This document shows, one piece after another, positions 33,721 through 42,438 of a stretch of 64,000 bases of DNA. Made by a program: the position numbers and the translations under genes. Source of the DNA: Azotosporobacter soli (lineage in GTDB: Bacteria > Bacillota > Negativicutes > SG130); NCBI RefSeq assembly GCF_030542965.1, contig NZ_JAUAOA010000017.1:1-64000 (forward strand), given 5' to 3'. The notes under the pieces are model-generated. The model saw only the letters and a list, made by a program, of their open reading frames with translations. It made no database searches and was not told the origin of the DNA. How positions within the stretch are numbered: the first letter of the stretch is position 1; each line of letters begins with the position of its first letter.

Positions 33721-35391
33721 TTACGTTGTGAGCTTTTTGCCATGTTCTTTTTGTTCCTGCAACATTGTTTCGCCGCGACGGTTTTCCGCCCGGTATTGAT
33801 TCGGCGTCATATTCATCGCTTGCCTGAAGACGCGGCAAAAATAGCTGGCATCCTGGTAGCCGACTTCCGCAGCAATACGAACAACGGTATAATCCGGTTC
33901 CTGCAGCATCCGTTTCGCTTTATCCAAACGAACCTTCGTCATGAAATCAACAAAATTATAGCCTTTTTCCTGTTTGAAGAGCCGACTGAAATAAAACGGA
34001 CTTAAATGAACCGTTTGCGCCACCTCTTCCAGCGGCAGATTGCGTTGGCAATTTTTCACGATATACTCGCACGCTTTATTAATCACGCGCGTATTCATGC
34101 TGCTGCGATTCTCCAGCATATTGTCAAGAAATTGATCGAGCGATCCGATGAGCCAGGTCTCCACTTCATTACGTGACGTACATCGGTTCAGCAAACTGAT
34201 GCATTCCAAATTCAGCAGCGTCAATCGTTCCAAATCAGCGCCGCCTTCCACGGCCGAACGCGACAACACGATCAACAGTTCTAGGACGCACGCTTTTACG
34301 GTTTCGATGCTGGTCTTCGTCGCAAAAATTTCTTCCAATAAATTACGCAATTCCTGTTTTGCCTGCTTGCGATCGCCGCAACGTACCTTGTCCAGCAGAA
34401 CTCTCTCATGCTGGAACGGATAATGAAAGGGCACATCGCCCAAAAACGGCACATCTTCAATATGAATGATCTGACTGTCGCCAAGATAGAAACGCTGGCG
34501 CTGCGCATTCAGCGCCTCATGATACGATTTATGCACTTCACGCGAATCTTCATAATAACGTCCGATTCCAACCGTGATGCTGATACTCAAACTGCGCTGA
34601 ATCGTTTCTCTGATTGTAGCCGCCAATTTCTTCGCGCTTTGTTTTGCCAACTCTGCCGTCACCGTTTCGGCAAAGCCAAGCAAAATAATCACATTGTCGC
34701 TGCCGAAAGGCGTCACCATCGCCAGATCACCGACCGCCTGGCAGATCACCTGATAAATCTTCTGCTTGACCATCTGCTTTTCCAGTTCGCTCGAATGAAC
34801 CGTCAGCTTCTTGAAATCATCGACATCGACGACCAGCGCCAGATGCGGATCGACGCGCAGACCAAGAAAACGCGAACGTTCCTGGAACGTAGCGCTGCCG
34901 CCGATATTGCCGGAAATCAAATCATAGACAAACGACATCTGAATGAACGGACGCGCCGCTTCCACGCTCTGTCGCAGCCGTTCCTCTTCCTCCTGGCGCG
35001 AACGATCGATGCCGATCTTATCCATGACAACTCCCAGCGCCTTCAGCAATTCTTCCGGGCGCACCGGCTTCAATAAGTAGTCAATCGCACCTACCGTAAG
35101 AGCCTGCTTGGCATAGCTGAACTCGTCGAACGCGGTTAGCATCAAAATATTAACGCCCGGCAACAAAGCGCGAATGCCTTTTGCCGCTTCCAAGCCGTTC
35201 ATCTCCGGCATACGGATATCCATTAAAACAATATCCGGTTTGCTTTCGGCCGCCAGGCGTATCGCATTGGCGCCGTCGCCGGCTTCTCCGACCACTCTGA
35301 TTTGCGGGCACTGCTTTTCTATGATGAAGCGAAGGGCCTGTCGCTCCAGCTGTTCGTCATCGACAATCAGTATCGTATACACGCTCTTCAC
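33721..35391 (-). CDS. AraC-type response regulator (YesN-like), probable Pdu activator
   Basis: A 556-residue regulator: receiver domain at 1-125 (ILIVDDEQLERQALRFIIE, phosphoacceptor Asp in PDIVLMDIRMPEMNG, lysine in DYLLKPV), a long central region (about 130-430) resembling the degenerate GGDEF-like part of YesN proteins, and a C-terminal AraC pair of helix-turn-helix motifs (NLPLEEVAQTVHLSPFYFSRLFK; VVRIAAEVGYQDASYFCRVFR). It is encoded 9 bases after the PocR-type kinase and just ahead of the Pdu operon, so it most likely activates that operon in response to diol. Confidence 0.9.
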   Translation of the reverse strand: MKSVYTILIVDDEQLERQALRFIIEKQCPQIRVVGEAGDGANAIRLAAESKPDIVLMDIRMPEMNGLEAAKGIRALLPGVNILMLTAFDEFSYAKQALTVGAIDYLLKPVRPEELLKALGVVMDKIGIDRSRQEEEERLRQSVEAARPFIQMSFVYDLISGNIGGSATFQERSRFLGLRVDPHLALVVDVDDFKKLTVHSSELEKQMVKQKIYQVICQAVGDLAMVTPFGSDNVIILLGFAETVTAELAKQSAKKLAATIRETIQRSLSISITVGIGRYYEDSREVHKSYHEALNAQRQRFYLGDSQIIHIEDVPFLGDVPFHYPFQHERVLLDKVRCGDRKQAKQELRNLLEEIFATKTSIETVKACVLELLIVLSRSAVEGGADLERLTLLNLECISLLNRCTSRNEVETWLIGSLDQFLDNMLENRSSMNTRVINKACEYIVKNCQRNLPLEEVAQTVHLSPFYFSRLFKQEKGYNFVDFMTKVRLDKAKRMLQEPDYTVVRIAAEVGYQDASYFCRVFRQAMNMTPNQYRAENRRGETMLQEQKEHGKKLTT

Positions 35392-35400
35392 CCCTCCTTT

Positions 35401-36624
35401 TTATTCCGTCTGATACGGCAGGCGAATGCCAATCGTCGTTCCGCTACCGAGACAACTTTGCATCGTGATGCCGTATTGACCGCCAAAATAATGTTTGATT
35501 CGTTTATGTACATTCAAGATGCCAAGGCCCGTCGTCTGCCCCTGGCTCTTCTGCCGTTTTTCTTCGCGAAAAATCGCGGCAATCTTGCCTTCCTCTACGC
35601 CGACGCCGGTGTCGCTAATTTCCAGGTAGACGTCCGTCTCACGCAAATGGCCGCTGATTTTAATCGCGCCGCCTTCGATCCGCCCCTCGAGTCCATGAAT
35701 GATCGCATTCTCCACCAACGGCTGCAATGTCAACGCCGGCAGCCTGGCCGTCCAAATTTCCGGTTCCACCTGGATCGAAGAGTGGATCCGTTCGCCAAAG
35801 CGGACTTTTTGGATCGTCAGATAGTCCTGTACTGATTTCAGCTCTTCCTCCACGGTCCGCAAACGATCCATGTCGCGCAGGTTATTGCGCAACAGATCCG
35901 ATAAGGCATACGCCACTTCCTGCGTCTGCGTCGCGCCTTCGAGCATCGCCAAGCGGGCGATCGTGTTCAGCGTGTTAAAGAGAAAATGCGGATTGACCTG
36001 TGACTGTAGCGCCTTCAGTTCCGTCGCCTTCAGCAGCGTTTCCAGTTCCGCCTTGGCCTGCAATTCCTTCATCAGTTTTTTCTGTACGATGTTGGCCACA
36101 CCGATCTCTACTATATAATTGGCCATGATATAAATCAGATCGGCCGCCGCCTTGATATTCGTCTCCTGTACTTCCCTGACCCGGTCGAACAGTTCGCTCA
36201 GCACCGCTTCGTCCAGTTCCAGGTCGCTGACGCGTTTGCACATTTCCGTTTTGACGTCTTCTCCCTCTTCGCGGTACAGGACAACCTGTCCGGCCAGGAA
36301 CGCGCCGATATACTGATCCTGCACGATGATCGGCGCCGCCAGATCCGTCAAGCCGGAATGGCAACGATAGACTATGGGTTTTCGCAGGTCGATGGAACGG
36401 CGTCCGCCGCTGTCATCGCAGCCGGAACAACGCGCCATCCCTTTCGGCGTTGAACGGATGTACTGACAAAGTTGCGTGAAATTGCTCGTCCGTGTGATCG
36501 GCGTTCCTTCCGGATCGACAATGACCGCGGCCAGGCCCGTGGTTTCAGAAAACTTATCCTGAATCTCCTGCAGTACATCGGTATTGACAATGTCTCCTAG
36601 CGCAAACTGGCTGATTTCTCGCAC
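35401..36624 (-). CDS. Soluble PocR-domain sensor histidine kinase
   Basis: A 407-residue kinase without membrane segments. Residues about 1-165 form a PocR sensory domain (DVLQEIQDKFSETTGLAAVI, cysteine-rich ARCSGCDDSGG and VYRCHSGLTDLAAPI), a module that senses small diols or related ligands in pdu/cob regulators. Residues 190-400 are a LytS/YesM-type kinase: LKALQSQVNPHFLFNTLNTI with the phospho-accepting His, and ATP-binding LQPLVENAIIHGLEG and TGLGILNVHKRI. In Salmonella PocR itself is an AraC protein; here the sensor is moved onto a kinase. Confidence 0.9.
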   Translation of the reverse strand: MREISQFALGDIVNTDVLQEIQDKFSETTGLAAVIVDPEGTPITRTSNFTQLCQYIRSTPKGMARCSGCDDSGGRRSIDLRKPIVYRCHSGLTDLAAPIIVQDQYIGAFLAGQVVLYREEGEDVKTEMCKRVSDLELDEAVLSELFDRVREVQETNIKAAADLIYIMANYIVEIGVANIVQKKLMKELQAKAELETLLKATELKALQSQVNPHFLFNTLNTIARLAMLEGATQTQEVAYALSDLLRNNLRDMDRLRTVEEELKSVQDYLTIQKVRFGERIHSSIQVEPEIWTARLPALTLQPLVENAIIHGLEGRIEGGAIKISGHLRETDVYLEISDTGVGVEEGKIAAIFREEKRQKSQGQTTGLGILNVHKRIKHYFGGQYGITMQSCLGSGTTIGIRLPYQTE

Positions 36625-36738
36625 CGAAAATCACTCCCTCGCGTGTGCTATTCTTGCAACAATGTAAGAATATTTTGCTCTGCACTGAGGGAGTATTAGC
36701 CAATCGTCTGACAAATCCCTGCATTTCGCAATATCTTC

Positions 36739-37800
36739 TTATACTACGACAATTTTCTCTTGAACTTCGACTTCCGTCCGGTTTCCCGGTATTTCAAGCG
36801 GCGTCAGTTCGGAAAAGCGAGCCATATGATGCATGGTATATAGCATCGTTTTCATGATTGATACCATCAATACTGCGCCCGTTCCTTCGCCCAGCCCCAT
36901 ATTGGCGCGGATGAAGACGCTGTCGGACACGATGTTTCCCATTAAAAGAGCGTAAGCCATGCCCGGTTCTTTTGACATGTGCGACGGAATCGCATGCTTT
37001 TCGATTTCCGGCGCAATGCGTGAAGCACATGCATACGCGACAGCCGTGATGAAGCCGTCGATGACAAAAGGCGTCCGTAGCTTCGCACACTCGAGCATGC
37101 CCGCACAAATCGCAACCAAATCAAAGCCGCCAAGACAACGTAAGACCTCCTGCGGCGTTTGCAGTTTTTCTTTATGCAGCGCAACGCCTTTGGCAACGAT
37201 CTGGCGTTTGTGTTTTAGCAGTTCCGTCCGTTCAACGCCTGCGCCGTAACCGACGACGAACTCCGGCAGAATGCCGGTCAGACCATGCATGACTGCAGCC
37301 GATGTCGTCGTGTTGCCGATCCCCATTTCACCAAATGAAAGCATATTGTAACCGCGCTCTTGCACCAGCTCGCGCACCAGATTCTGACTCGCCTGCCAAG
37401 CCTGATCGAACTCGCTATGGCTCATTGCTTCTTCTTTGATAAAATTCTTCGTTCCCAGCGCCACTTTCCGCTGAAAGCCGCTAAACGGTTCCGTCGAATT
37501 GATGCCCACATCCGCAACGCCATAATCAATCCGGTTACTTTGGCAAAAACAGCTGATCGTCGCTCTGCCTGCCACCATGTTCTGCGCCTGTAAATATGTG
37601 ACTTCCTGCGGCGTTTGAGCAACGCCCTCTTCCACGACGCCGTTGTCGGCGGCAAAGACCAAGTGGTATGGTTTCAACTCCGGCTTGATCTCACCCCAGG
37701 ACATGACGATCTTCTTCAAATGTTCTTCCAGCAGACCTAAGCTGTTTACCGGCTTGGCCGCTCCATCGATCCACTCCTTGACCCGCGTTTCAAAATCCAT
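36739..37800 (-). CDS. cobT: Nicotinate-nucleotide-dimethylbenzimidazole phosphoribosyltransferase CobT
   Basis: A 353-residue enzyme that makes alpha-ribazole phosphate, the lower-ligand precursor of cobalamin. Family segments include VFAADNGVVEEGVAQTPQEVT, SFGEMGIGNTTTSAAVMHGL, GYGAGVERTELLKHKRQIV and GLGEGTGAVL. I start at the ATG 37800 after AAAGGAGGAAGCGAAG; the longer frame runs into the riboswitch terminator. It is under the cobalamin riboswitch directly upstream. Confidence 0.95.
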   Translation of the reverse strand: MDFETRVKEWIDGAAKPVNSLGLLEEHLKKIVMSWGEIKPELKPYHLVFAADNGVVEEGVAQTPQEVTYLQAQNMVAGRATISCFCQSNRIDYGVADVGINSTEPFSGFQRKVALGTKNFIKEEAMSHSEFDQAWQASQNLVRELVQERGYNMLSFGEMGIGNTTTSAAVMHGLTGILPEFVVGYGAGVERTELLKHKRQIVAKGVALHKEKLQTPQEVLRCLGGFDLVAICAGMLECAKLRTPFVIDGFITAVAYACASRIAPEIEKHAIPSHMSKEPGMAYALLMGNIVSDSVFIRANMGLGEGTGAVLMVSIMKTMLYTMHHMARFSELTPLEIPGNRTEVEVQEKIVVV

Positions 37801-37835
37801 CTTCGCTTCCTCCTTTGTTTTTTCCAAAACAAAAA

Positions 37836-37862
37836 CCACCCAGCCCAAAAGGCTAGGCGGCT
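37836..37862 (-). terminator. Expression-platform terminator of the cobalamin riboswitch
   Basis: On the minus strand CCGCCTAGCC pairs with GGCTGGGTGG around a TTTTG loop, followed by TTTTTGTTTT. It ends about 30 bases before the cobT start and is the expected off-switch when cobalamin binds the aptamer. Confidence 0.85.
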
Positions 37863-37917
37863 ATATAGCGACCCCATCCTTCCGGCATTACCCCTTGCGC
37901 GGGGGTAGATGACAGCC

Positions 37918-38095
37918 AATACAGGCAGGTCTCCTGGCTTTCAGTTCATTGCGTTCCTGCGCCTTCCCGGTTTCCCAGTGGCATATTACAGGAGCAGCTC
38001 CCCGATTACAGTGGCGCGACCGCGTCGTTTTAGGATGCAAGGCATCCTTCCGAACTTCCCTATTCTCCTCCCTTTTACAGGAGGCACCTGTTTGG
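37918..38095 (-). promoter_or_regulatory. Cobalamin (B12) riboswitch upstream of cobT
   Basis: On the minus strand the canonical B12 box GCCAGGAGACCTGCCTG ends the aptamer near 37921, with the conserved core elements AGGTGCCTCC at the 5' end, GCGCCACTGTAAT and GGAGCTGCTCCTG between them, and GCCACTGGGAAACCGGGAAG. All conserved blocks come in the right order over about 180 bases. Adenosylcobalamin binding would favour the terminator at 37836-37862 and turn off cobT. Confidence 0.95.
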
Positions 38096-38196
38096 TGGCA
38101 TATTCTCTTTTGCTTTAACAAATTCGCCCTTCTCAAAGCCATTCCTGCCTGCCGCTAACGCTCGACAAGATAATCAACGATCTGGTAAGAAAAATC

Positions 38197-38820
38197 CTAT
38201 GCATCCTCTTTCAGATGCTGCGTGTCATTCGAGAGCACCAATTGCAGCAAACCCTCGCTATATTCCAGGATGTTCACCGCCGTCGTATCCTGTTTCAACG
38301 ACCAGACTTGATCAATCGGCAGGCCAAGCGCTGCGCAAAGCAAGGTGCGCAGCGGGCCGCCATGCGAAACGATCGCGATCGTTTCGCCCGGATGCGCGGC
38401 AATGCACGCGTTGAGTCCTTTCAGCGCGCGAAGTTGCACCAGTGGAAAGCTTTCGCCCTGCGGCGCATAGCCTATGCTTGGTCGCGCATACATCGCCGTA
38501 AGCCAGGCCGGCCAACCGGCCATGATCTCTTCATAAGTAAGACCTTCCCAGAGGCCAAAGTTCAGTTCACGAAACGCCGCGCACGTCATGACGGTAAGAC
38601 CATGCGGCAAAGCAATCGCCGCTGCGGTCTGAACGGCGCGCGTCAAATCACTGCTGTACACCGCCCGAAGCGGAAGCGAGGCCAAACGTTTTCCCACCTG
38701 CTTTGCCTGCATTTGTCCCGTTTCATTCAAAGGAATATCGCTATGCCCCTGGTAGCGTTTCGTCCGATTCCAATCGGTCTGACCATGCCGCACCAGAATG
38801 ACTTTTGTTGACGCACCCAT
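38197..38820 (-). CDS. cobC: Alpha-ribazole phosphatase CobC (histidine phosphatase)
   Basis: A 207-residue phosphoglycerate-mutase-like enzyme. The catalytic histidine lies in ILVRHGQTDWNRTKRYQGH, with ELNFGLWEGLTYEEI and the second His in IVSHGGPLRTLL. CobC removes phosphate from alpha-ribazole phosphate (or adenosylcobalamin 5'-phosphate) in the last steps of cobalamin synthesis. It follows cobS by 15 bases; the cobalamin riboswitch comes after it. Confidence 0.88.
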   Translation of the reverse strand: MGASTKVILVRHGQTDWNRTKRYQGHSDIPLNETGQMQAKQVGKRLASLPLRAVYSSDLTRAVQTAAAIALPHGLTVMTCAAFRELNFGLWEGLTYEEIMAGWPAWLTAMYARPSIGYAPQGESFPLVQLRALKGLNACIAAHPGETIAIVSHGGPLRTLLCAALGLPIDQVWSLKQDTTAVNILEYSEGLLQLVLSNDTQHLKEDA

Positions 38821-38835
38821 ACCTTACACCCTTTC

Positions 38836-39585
38836 TTACTTAACGCAAAACACGAGCAGTACTGCCAGTTGCGCCACTTCATTGACCGCACCGTAGACAT
38901 CGCCGGTCAATCCGTCCAGCCGCGCATTGACATAGCGGCCGACAATGACAGCGGCTATGCAGGCTGCGGCTCCACCGCCCAGCGCCCTGACGCCGAACGG
39001 AGCCAGGAGAAGCGCCGCCAGCACTGCGGCAATCAGCAACGCATGCCGGTCATGATGCTGAAAAAACATCTTGCCCAAACCTTCGGGCCTGGCGTAAGGA
39101 AACGAAGTGACCGCCACCACAAGGCCCATTTTCCCGCCGATCGCCATAGCAAAACAAGCAAACGGCAGCAGCGCCGGATCGATATCGAGATAAAAAGAAT
39201 ACTTCGTTAAAATCAGCAGTGCGAAGGCCATCGCGCCAAACGCGCCCACCCGGCTGTCCTTCATAATCTCAAGCATCCGCTCCTTGGGGCGACCGGAAAA
39301 GATGCCGTCCGCCGTATCCATAAAGCCGTCGCAATGCAGTCCTCCGGTAATGATGATCTCCGCGACAATCAATGTAACCGCCAGCACATGCGCGGGCGCT
39401 CCCGCATAGTGCTGCAGCAGATAAGCGCCGCCACCCAGCAGCAAGCCGATGATCGCACCGATAAACGGCAGCATCTTGACGCTGCGGCCAAAACTTTCCA
39501 GCGACCATTCCGTCTGGCTGACGACCGGAATGCGCGTAAAAAATTGAAAGCCCGTTATAAAATCAGTCCATAGCGTTCCCAGCAC
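38836..39585 (-). CDS. cobS: Adenosylcobinamide-GDP ribazoletransferase CobS
   Basis: About 249 residues, an integral membrane enzyme that joins GDP-cobinamide and alpha-ribazole. TRIPV near the N-terminus and GGLHCDGFMDTADGIFSGRPKE, then MKDSRVGAFG, are the family active-site signatures, and several hydrophobic helices follow. I start at the GTG 39585, just after GGAGGAATC. It heads the cobS-cobC pair, which lies upstream of the riboswitch and so is not obviously controlled by it. Confidence 0.93.
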   Translation of the reverse strand: MLGTLWTDFITGFQFFTRIPVVSQTEWSLESFGRSVKMLPFIGAIIGLLLGGGAYLLQHYAGAPAHVLAVTLIVAEIIITGGLHCDGFMDTADGIFSGRPKERMLEIMKDSRVGAFGAMAFALLILTKYSFYLDIDPALLPFACFAMAIGGKMGLVVAVTSFPYARPEGLGKMFFQHHDRHALLIAAVLAALLLAPFGVRALGGGAAACIAAVIVGRYVNARLDGLTGDVYGAVNEVAQLAVLLVFCVK

Positions 39586-39762
39586 GATTCCTCCTTCCGG
39601 CACAACCCGATTCCTATGCTATGAGATAGTTCTCCTCACTGCCGGTCTATTCCTTCCCCTTGACAAGATACTTCCTTCTTTCGATAATATGCTCTTATAC
39701 GCAATTCGGATAGCGATTCATTGTTCTCTTGTGAAAGCATATTGCCAAGCGCGCCAAATTCA

Positions 39763-39777
39763 CTTGCCGCATATCTT
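39763..39777 (-). promoter_or_regulatory. Second copy of the candidate Pdu regulator site
   Basis: CTTGCCGCATATCTT on the plus strand, 57 bases before the dhaT-like start; compare CTTGCGCATATCTT at 33506-33519 (one inserted base). A related GCATATTGCCAAG lies 25 bases further upstream. AATGCTAG downstream could be part of a -10 region. Confidence 0.4.
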
Positions 39778-39833
39778 CGATAATGCTAGTGTCAAAGTAT
39801 ATACGCACATGCGGACAGGAAGGAGTTCACTTT

Positions 39834-41003
39834 ATGAAGCCAAACGTTTTTGAATATTTTATGACCCCGATCAGTTTGCTCGGCACAGGCTGCTTGCCTG
39901 AGATCATCAAATATGTCACGCCGATGAAATTTCGCAAAGCTTTTATTGTCAGCGATAAATTTCTCGTCGACAGCGGTCTGACCTGTAAGTTGACGGATAT
40001 CCTGCAGCAGGCCGGCATTTTCTACATCATTTACGACAACGTCTCGCCTAACCCCACCGTCGAACAGGTAGAATATGGTCTGAAGCTGTACCGCGACAAC
40101 GGCTGCGACTTTCTCATCTCGTTCGGCGGCGGCTCGCCGCATGACTGCGCCAAAGCGATCGGCCTTCTGGCAACGAACGGCGGCAAAATCCAGGATTACG
40201 TTGGCCTCAATAAGGCAAGCCACCCAGCCGCGCCTTTGATTGCGGTCAACACGACCGCCGGCACCGGCAGCGAACTGACACGGTTTTGCGTCATCACCGA
40301 CACGGCCCAACAGCGCAAAATGACGATTACCGATTGGCACGTGACGCCGATCATCGCGGTCAACGACGCTGAATTAATGCTTGATATGCCGCCGGGACTG
40401 ACTGCCGCAACCGGAATCGACGCGCTGACGCATGCGATCGAGGCTTATGTTTCGACGAATGCGACGCCGGTCACCGATTGCAAAGCCTTAAAAGCGATTG
40501 AGTTAATCAGCCGTCACTTGCCGACCGCGGTACAGGACGGCCATAACCGACAGGCGCGTGAGATGATGGTCTACGCCGAATACCTGGCCGGCATCGCCTT
40601 CAACAACGCCAGTCTCGGTTACGTTCACGCGCTGGCCCACCAGTTAGGCGGTAAATACAACCTGCCGCATGGCTTGGCGAACGGTATGCTGCTCGCTTTC
40701 GTCACCGCATTCAACCTGACGGCCGCGCCGGAAAAGTATGCTGACATCGCAATGGCGATGGGCTTGACGCTGCCTGACCGCAGGCCGGAAACGATTGCCG
40801 CCGTGCTGCTTGGCGCATTGCGGACGTTGCTTGACAGCGTCCATGTCCCCTGCGGCATAAAGACGGTAAAAGGTTTCGATCCGACCGATATTCCACATTT
40901 GGCCGCAAGCGCGCTTCAGGATGTCTGTGCCTTGACCAACCCGCGCCAGGGCTCCGCCGTCGAATTGGCCGAGATTCTTCAAGCAGCCTGGTCAGCGCAA
41001 TAA
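39834..41003 (+). CDS. dhaT: DhaT-like 1,3-propanediol/alcohol dehydrogenase (iron-dependent)
   Basis: A 389-residue group III alcohol dehydrogenase. It follows Klebsiella DhaT closely: FGGGSPHDCAKAIGLLATNGG, AVNTTAGTGSELTRFCVITDT, GLTAATGIDALTHAIEAYVST, NASLGYVHALAHQLGGKYNLPHGLANG, with the metal-binding Asp and three His residues present. It would reduce 3-hydroxypropionaldehyde to 1,3-propanediol, or propionaldehyde to propanol. The start at 39834 has GGAAGGAGTTCACTTT before it. The neighbouring vertex protein implies a microcompartment role. Confidence 0.85.
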   Translation: MKPNVFEYFMTPISLLGTGCLPEIIKYVTPMKFRKAFIVSDKFLVDSGLTCKLTDILQQAGIFYIIYDNVSPNPTVEQVEYGLKLYRDNGCDFLISFGGGSPHDCAKAIGLLATNGGKIQDYVGLNKASHPAAPLIAVNTTAGTGSELTRFCVITDTAQQRKMTITDWHVTPIIAVNDAELMLDMPPGLTAATGIDALTHAIEAYVSTNATPVTDCKALKAIELISRHLPTAVQDGHNRQAREMMVYAEYLAGIAFNNASLGYVHALAHQLGGKYNLPHGLANGMLLAFVTAFNLTAAPEKYADIAMAMGLTLPDRRPETIAAVLLGALRTLLDSVHVPCGIKTVKGFDPTDIPHLAASALQDVCALTNPRQGSAVELAEILQAAWSAQ

Positions 41004-41092
41004 ATTCCTATCTTAACACAAAACGCCACATAGGACATTGCCCTTTTAAAGTCAAACACTATTTCTAATACCGTATTGCGGGAGGAATTTTC

Positions 41093-41395
41093 ATGTGGCT
41101 AGGTAAAATTGTCGGAACCGTAGTCGCTCCGACGAAAAACGAATCTCTGGTCGGTTCTAAGCTGCTCATCGTACAGCCGTTAAACCTGGACGGCATGAAC
41201 ACCATCAGCATGCAGGTCGCTGTGGATACGGTCGGTGCGGGCAACGGAGAAACGGTTTTAGTTGTCTCCGGCAGCACAGCACAACGTCTGACCGGCAAGC
41301 CGGACAGCGCCGTCGATGCGGCGATTGTCGGCATCGTCGAAGACATTGATCTGCAGGGAATCTCCAAGGCACAATACTGGGTGCAAAAAGGATAG
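41093..41395 (+). CDS. Second microcompartment vertex protein (PduN/EutN family)
   Basis: A 100-residue BMC-P protein, WLGKIVGTVVAPTKNESLVGSKLL and VDTVGAGNGETVLVVSGSTAQR, clearly related to PduN at 23712 but longer by a few residues at the C-terminus (SKAQYWVQKG). It sits 89 bases after the dhaT-like gene on the same strand with its own GGGAGG. Two vertex genes could serve one shell or two shell forms. Confidence 0.92.
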   Translation: MWLGKIVGTVVAPTKNESLVGSKLLIVQPLNLDGMNTISMQVAVDTVGAGNGETVLVVSGSTAQRLTGKPDSAVDAAIVGIVEDIDLQGISKAQYWVQKG

Positions 41396-41431
41396 GAGGA
41401 TGGCCGCTGTTCGTTGCGGCTGCGTACTGCT

Positions 41432-42382
41432 ATGCTGACGATTCATAAAAACATCTCAGGCGACTTTGTCACTGCAGCGCCGGATCAACCTTTGAACGGC
41501 GCTTGGCTGCAGTTGACGCAGCCAACGCCGGAGGAATTGGCGCAAGCAGCTAAACTACTTGCCATACCAGTCCGTCTGCTCGATTTTTCTTTCGAAAATG
41601 ACGGCAGCCCGCGCATCGTAAAACAAAAAAACTGTTTGGTCATTATGATACACATTCCGGTCAGCAATGATAACGGCACGTATAATACAGTACCACTCAA
41701 TTTTATTCTCACGCCGGACTTCAGCGTTACGATCAGTCAGTCCGATTCAGCGTTTTTAGCTTCGATTCTGCTGAATGAAGAAGGACGCTTTGATTCGAAC
41801 GCACCCTGCCGCTTCCTCTTTCAGCTTTTATACCAAAGCGGTGCGGAATTTTTGCGTCACATTCAGCAAATCCGGCAGCGCACCGACGCAATCGAAGTCG
41901 TGCTGCGCAAAGCAGCCACCAATAAAGAAGTCTATCTTCTCTTGAATTTAGAAAAAGGCCTTACCTATTTTACCGCCGCCTTGCGCGGCAACATCATCGT
42001 CGTAGAAACGATTTTTCGCTTGAGCGCCGATCCGAAACTGCACCACTTCCTCAGTCTGCGGCGCGAAGATGAAGACTTACTGGAAAGCGTGATCCTCGAA
42101 AACAAACGCGCATTGGTCATGGTAGAAACCTACAGCACCATTCTCAGCAGCATGATGAATGCTTTTTCTTCGGTGATCGCCAACAACCTCAATCACATCA
42201 TGAAGTTCCTTGCTTCGATCACGATCATCCTCTCGATTCCAACCGTCTTCTCCAGCTTCTGGAGCATGTCGATGGTCGTTCCCTGGCAGGGAACTGCGAA
42301 TGGCTTCTGGTATGTCACGCTGATCTCACTTTGCGCCAGCGCTTGCGCCGCTTATGTACTGTGGCGCAAGAAAATGCTTTAA
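41432..42382 (+). CDS. CorA-like divalent cation transporter lacking the GMN motif
   Basis: About 316 residues with a long cytoplasmic N-terminal domain and two C-terminal membrane helices (about 245-270 and 285-310), the CorA layout. The usual selectivity motif YGMN at the end of the first helix is replaced: the helix ends IPTVFSSFWSMSMVVPW, where SMS aligns with GMN. The protein may carry another ion or be an exporter. The ATG at 41432 lacks a near ribosome-binding site; AGGAGG at 41394 suggests that an upstream TTG at 41414 may be used. It is apparently cotranscribed with the dhaT-like gene. Confidence 0.8.
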   Translation: MLTIHKNISGDFVTAAPDQPLNGAWLQLTQPTPEELAQAAKLLAIPVRLLDFSFENDGSPRIVKQKNCLVIMIHIPVSNDNGTYNTVPLNFILTPDFSVTISQSDSAFLASILLNEEGRFDSNAPCRFLFQLLYQSGAEFLRHIQQIRQRTDAIEVVLRKAATNKEVYLLLNLEKGLTYFTAALRGNIIVVETIFRLSADPKLHHFLSLRREDEDLLESVILENKRALVMVETYSTILSSMMNAFSSVIANNLNHIMKFLASITIILSIPTVFSSFWSMSMVVPWQGTANGFWYVTLISLCASACAAYVLWRKKML

Positions 42383-42385
42383 GAA

Positions 42386-42436
42386 TAAAAAGAGTGTCTC
42401 AACACAGAGTTTTCTGCGTTGAGACACTCTTTTTAC
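42386..42436. terminator. Bidirectional terminator between corA-like and eutJ genes
   Basis: AAAAAGAGTGTCTCAAC pairs with GTTGAGACACTCTTTTT (42388-42434) around a short loop with CAGA/TCTG. It serves the convergent genes ending at 42382 and 42439. Confidence 0.9.
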
Positions 42437-42438
42437 GC

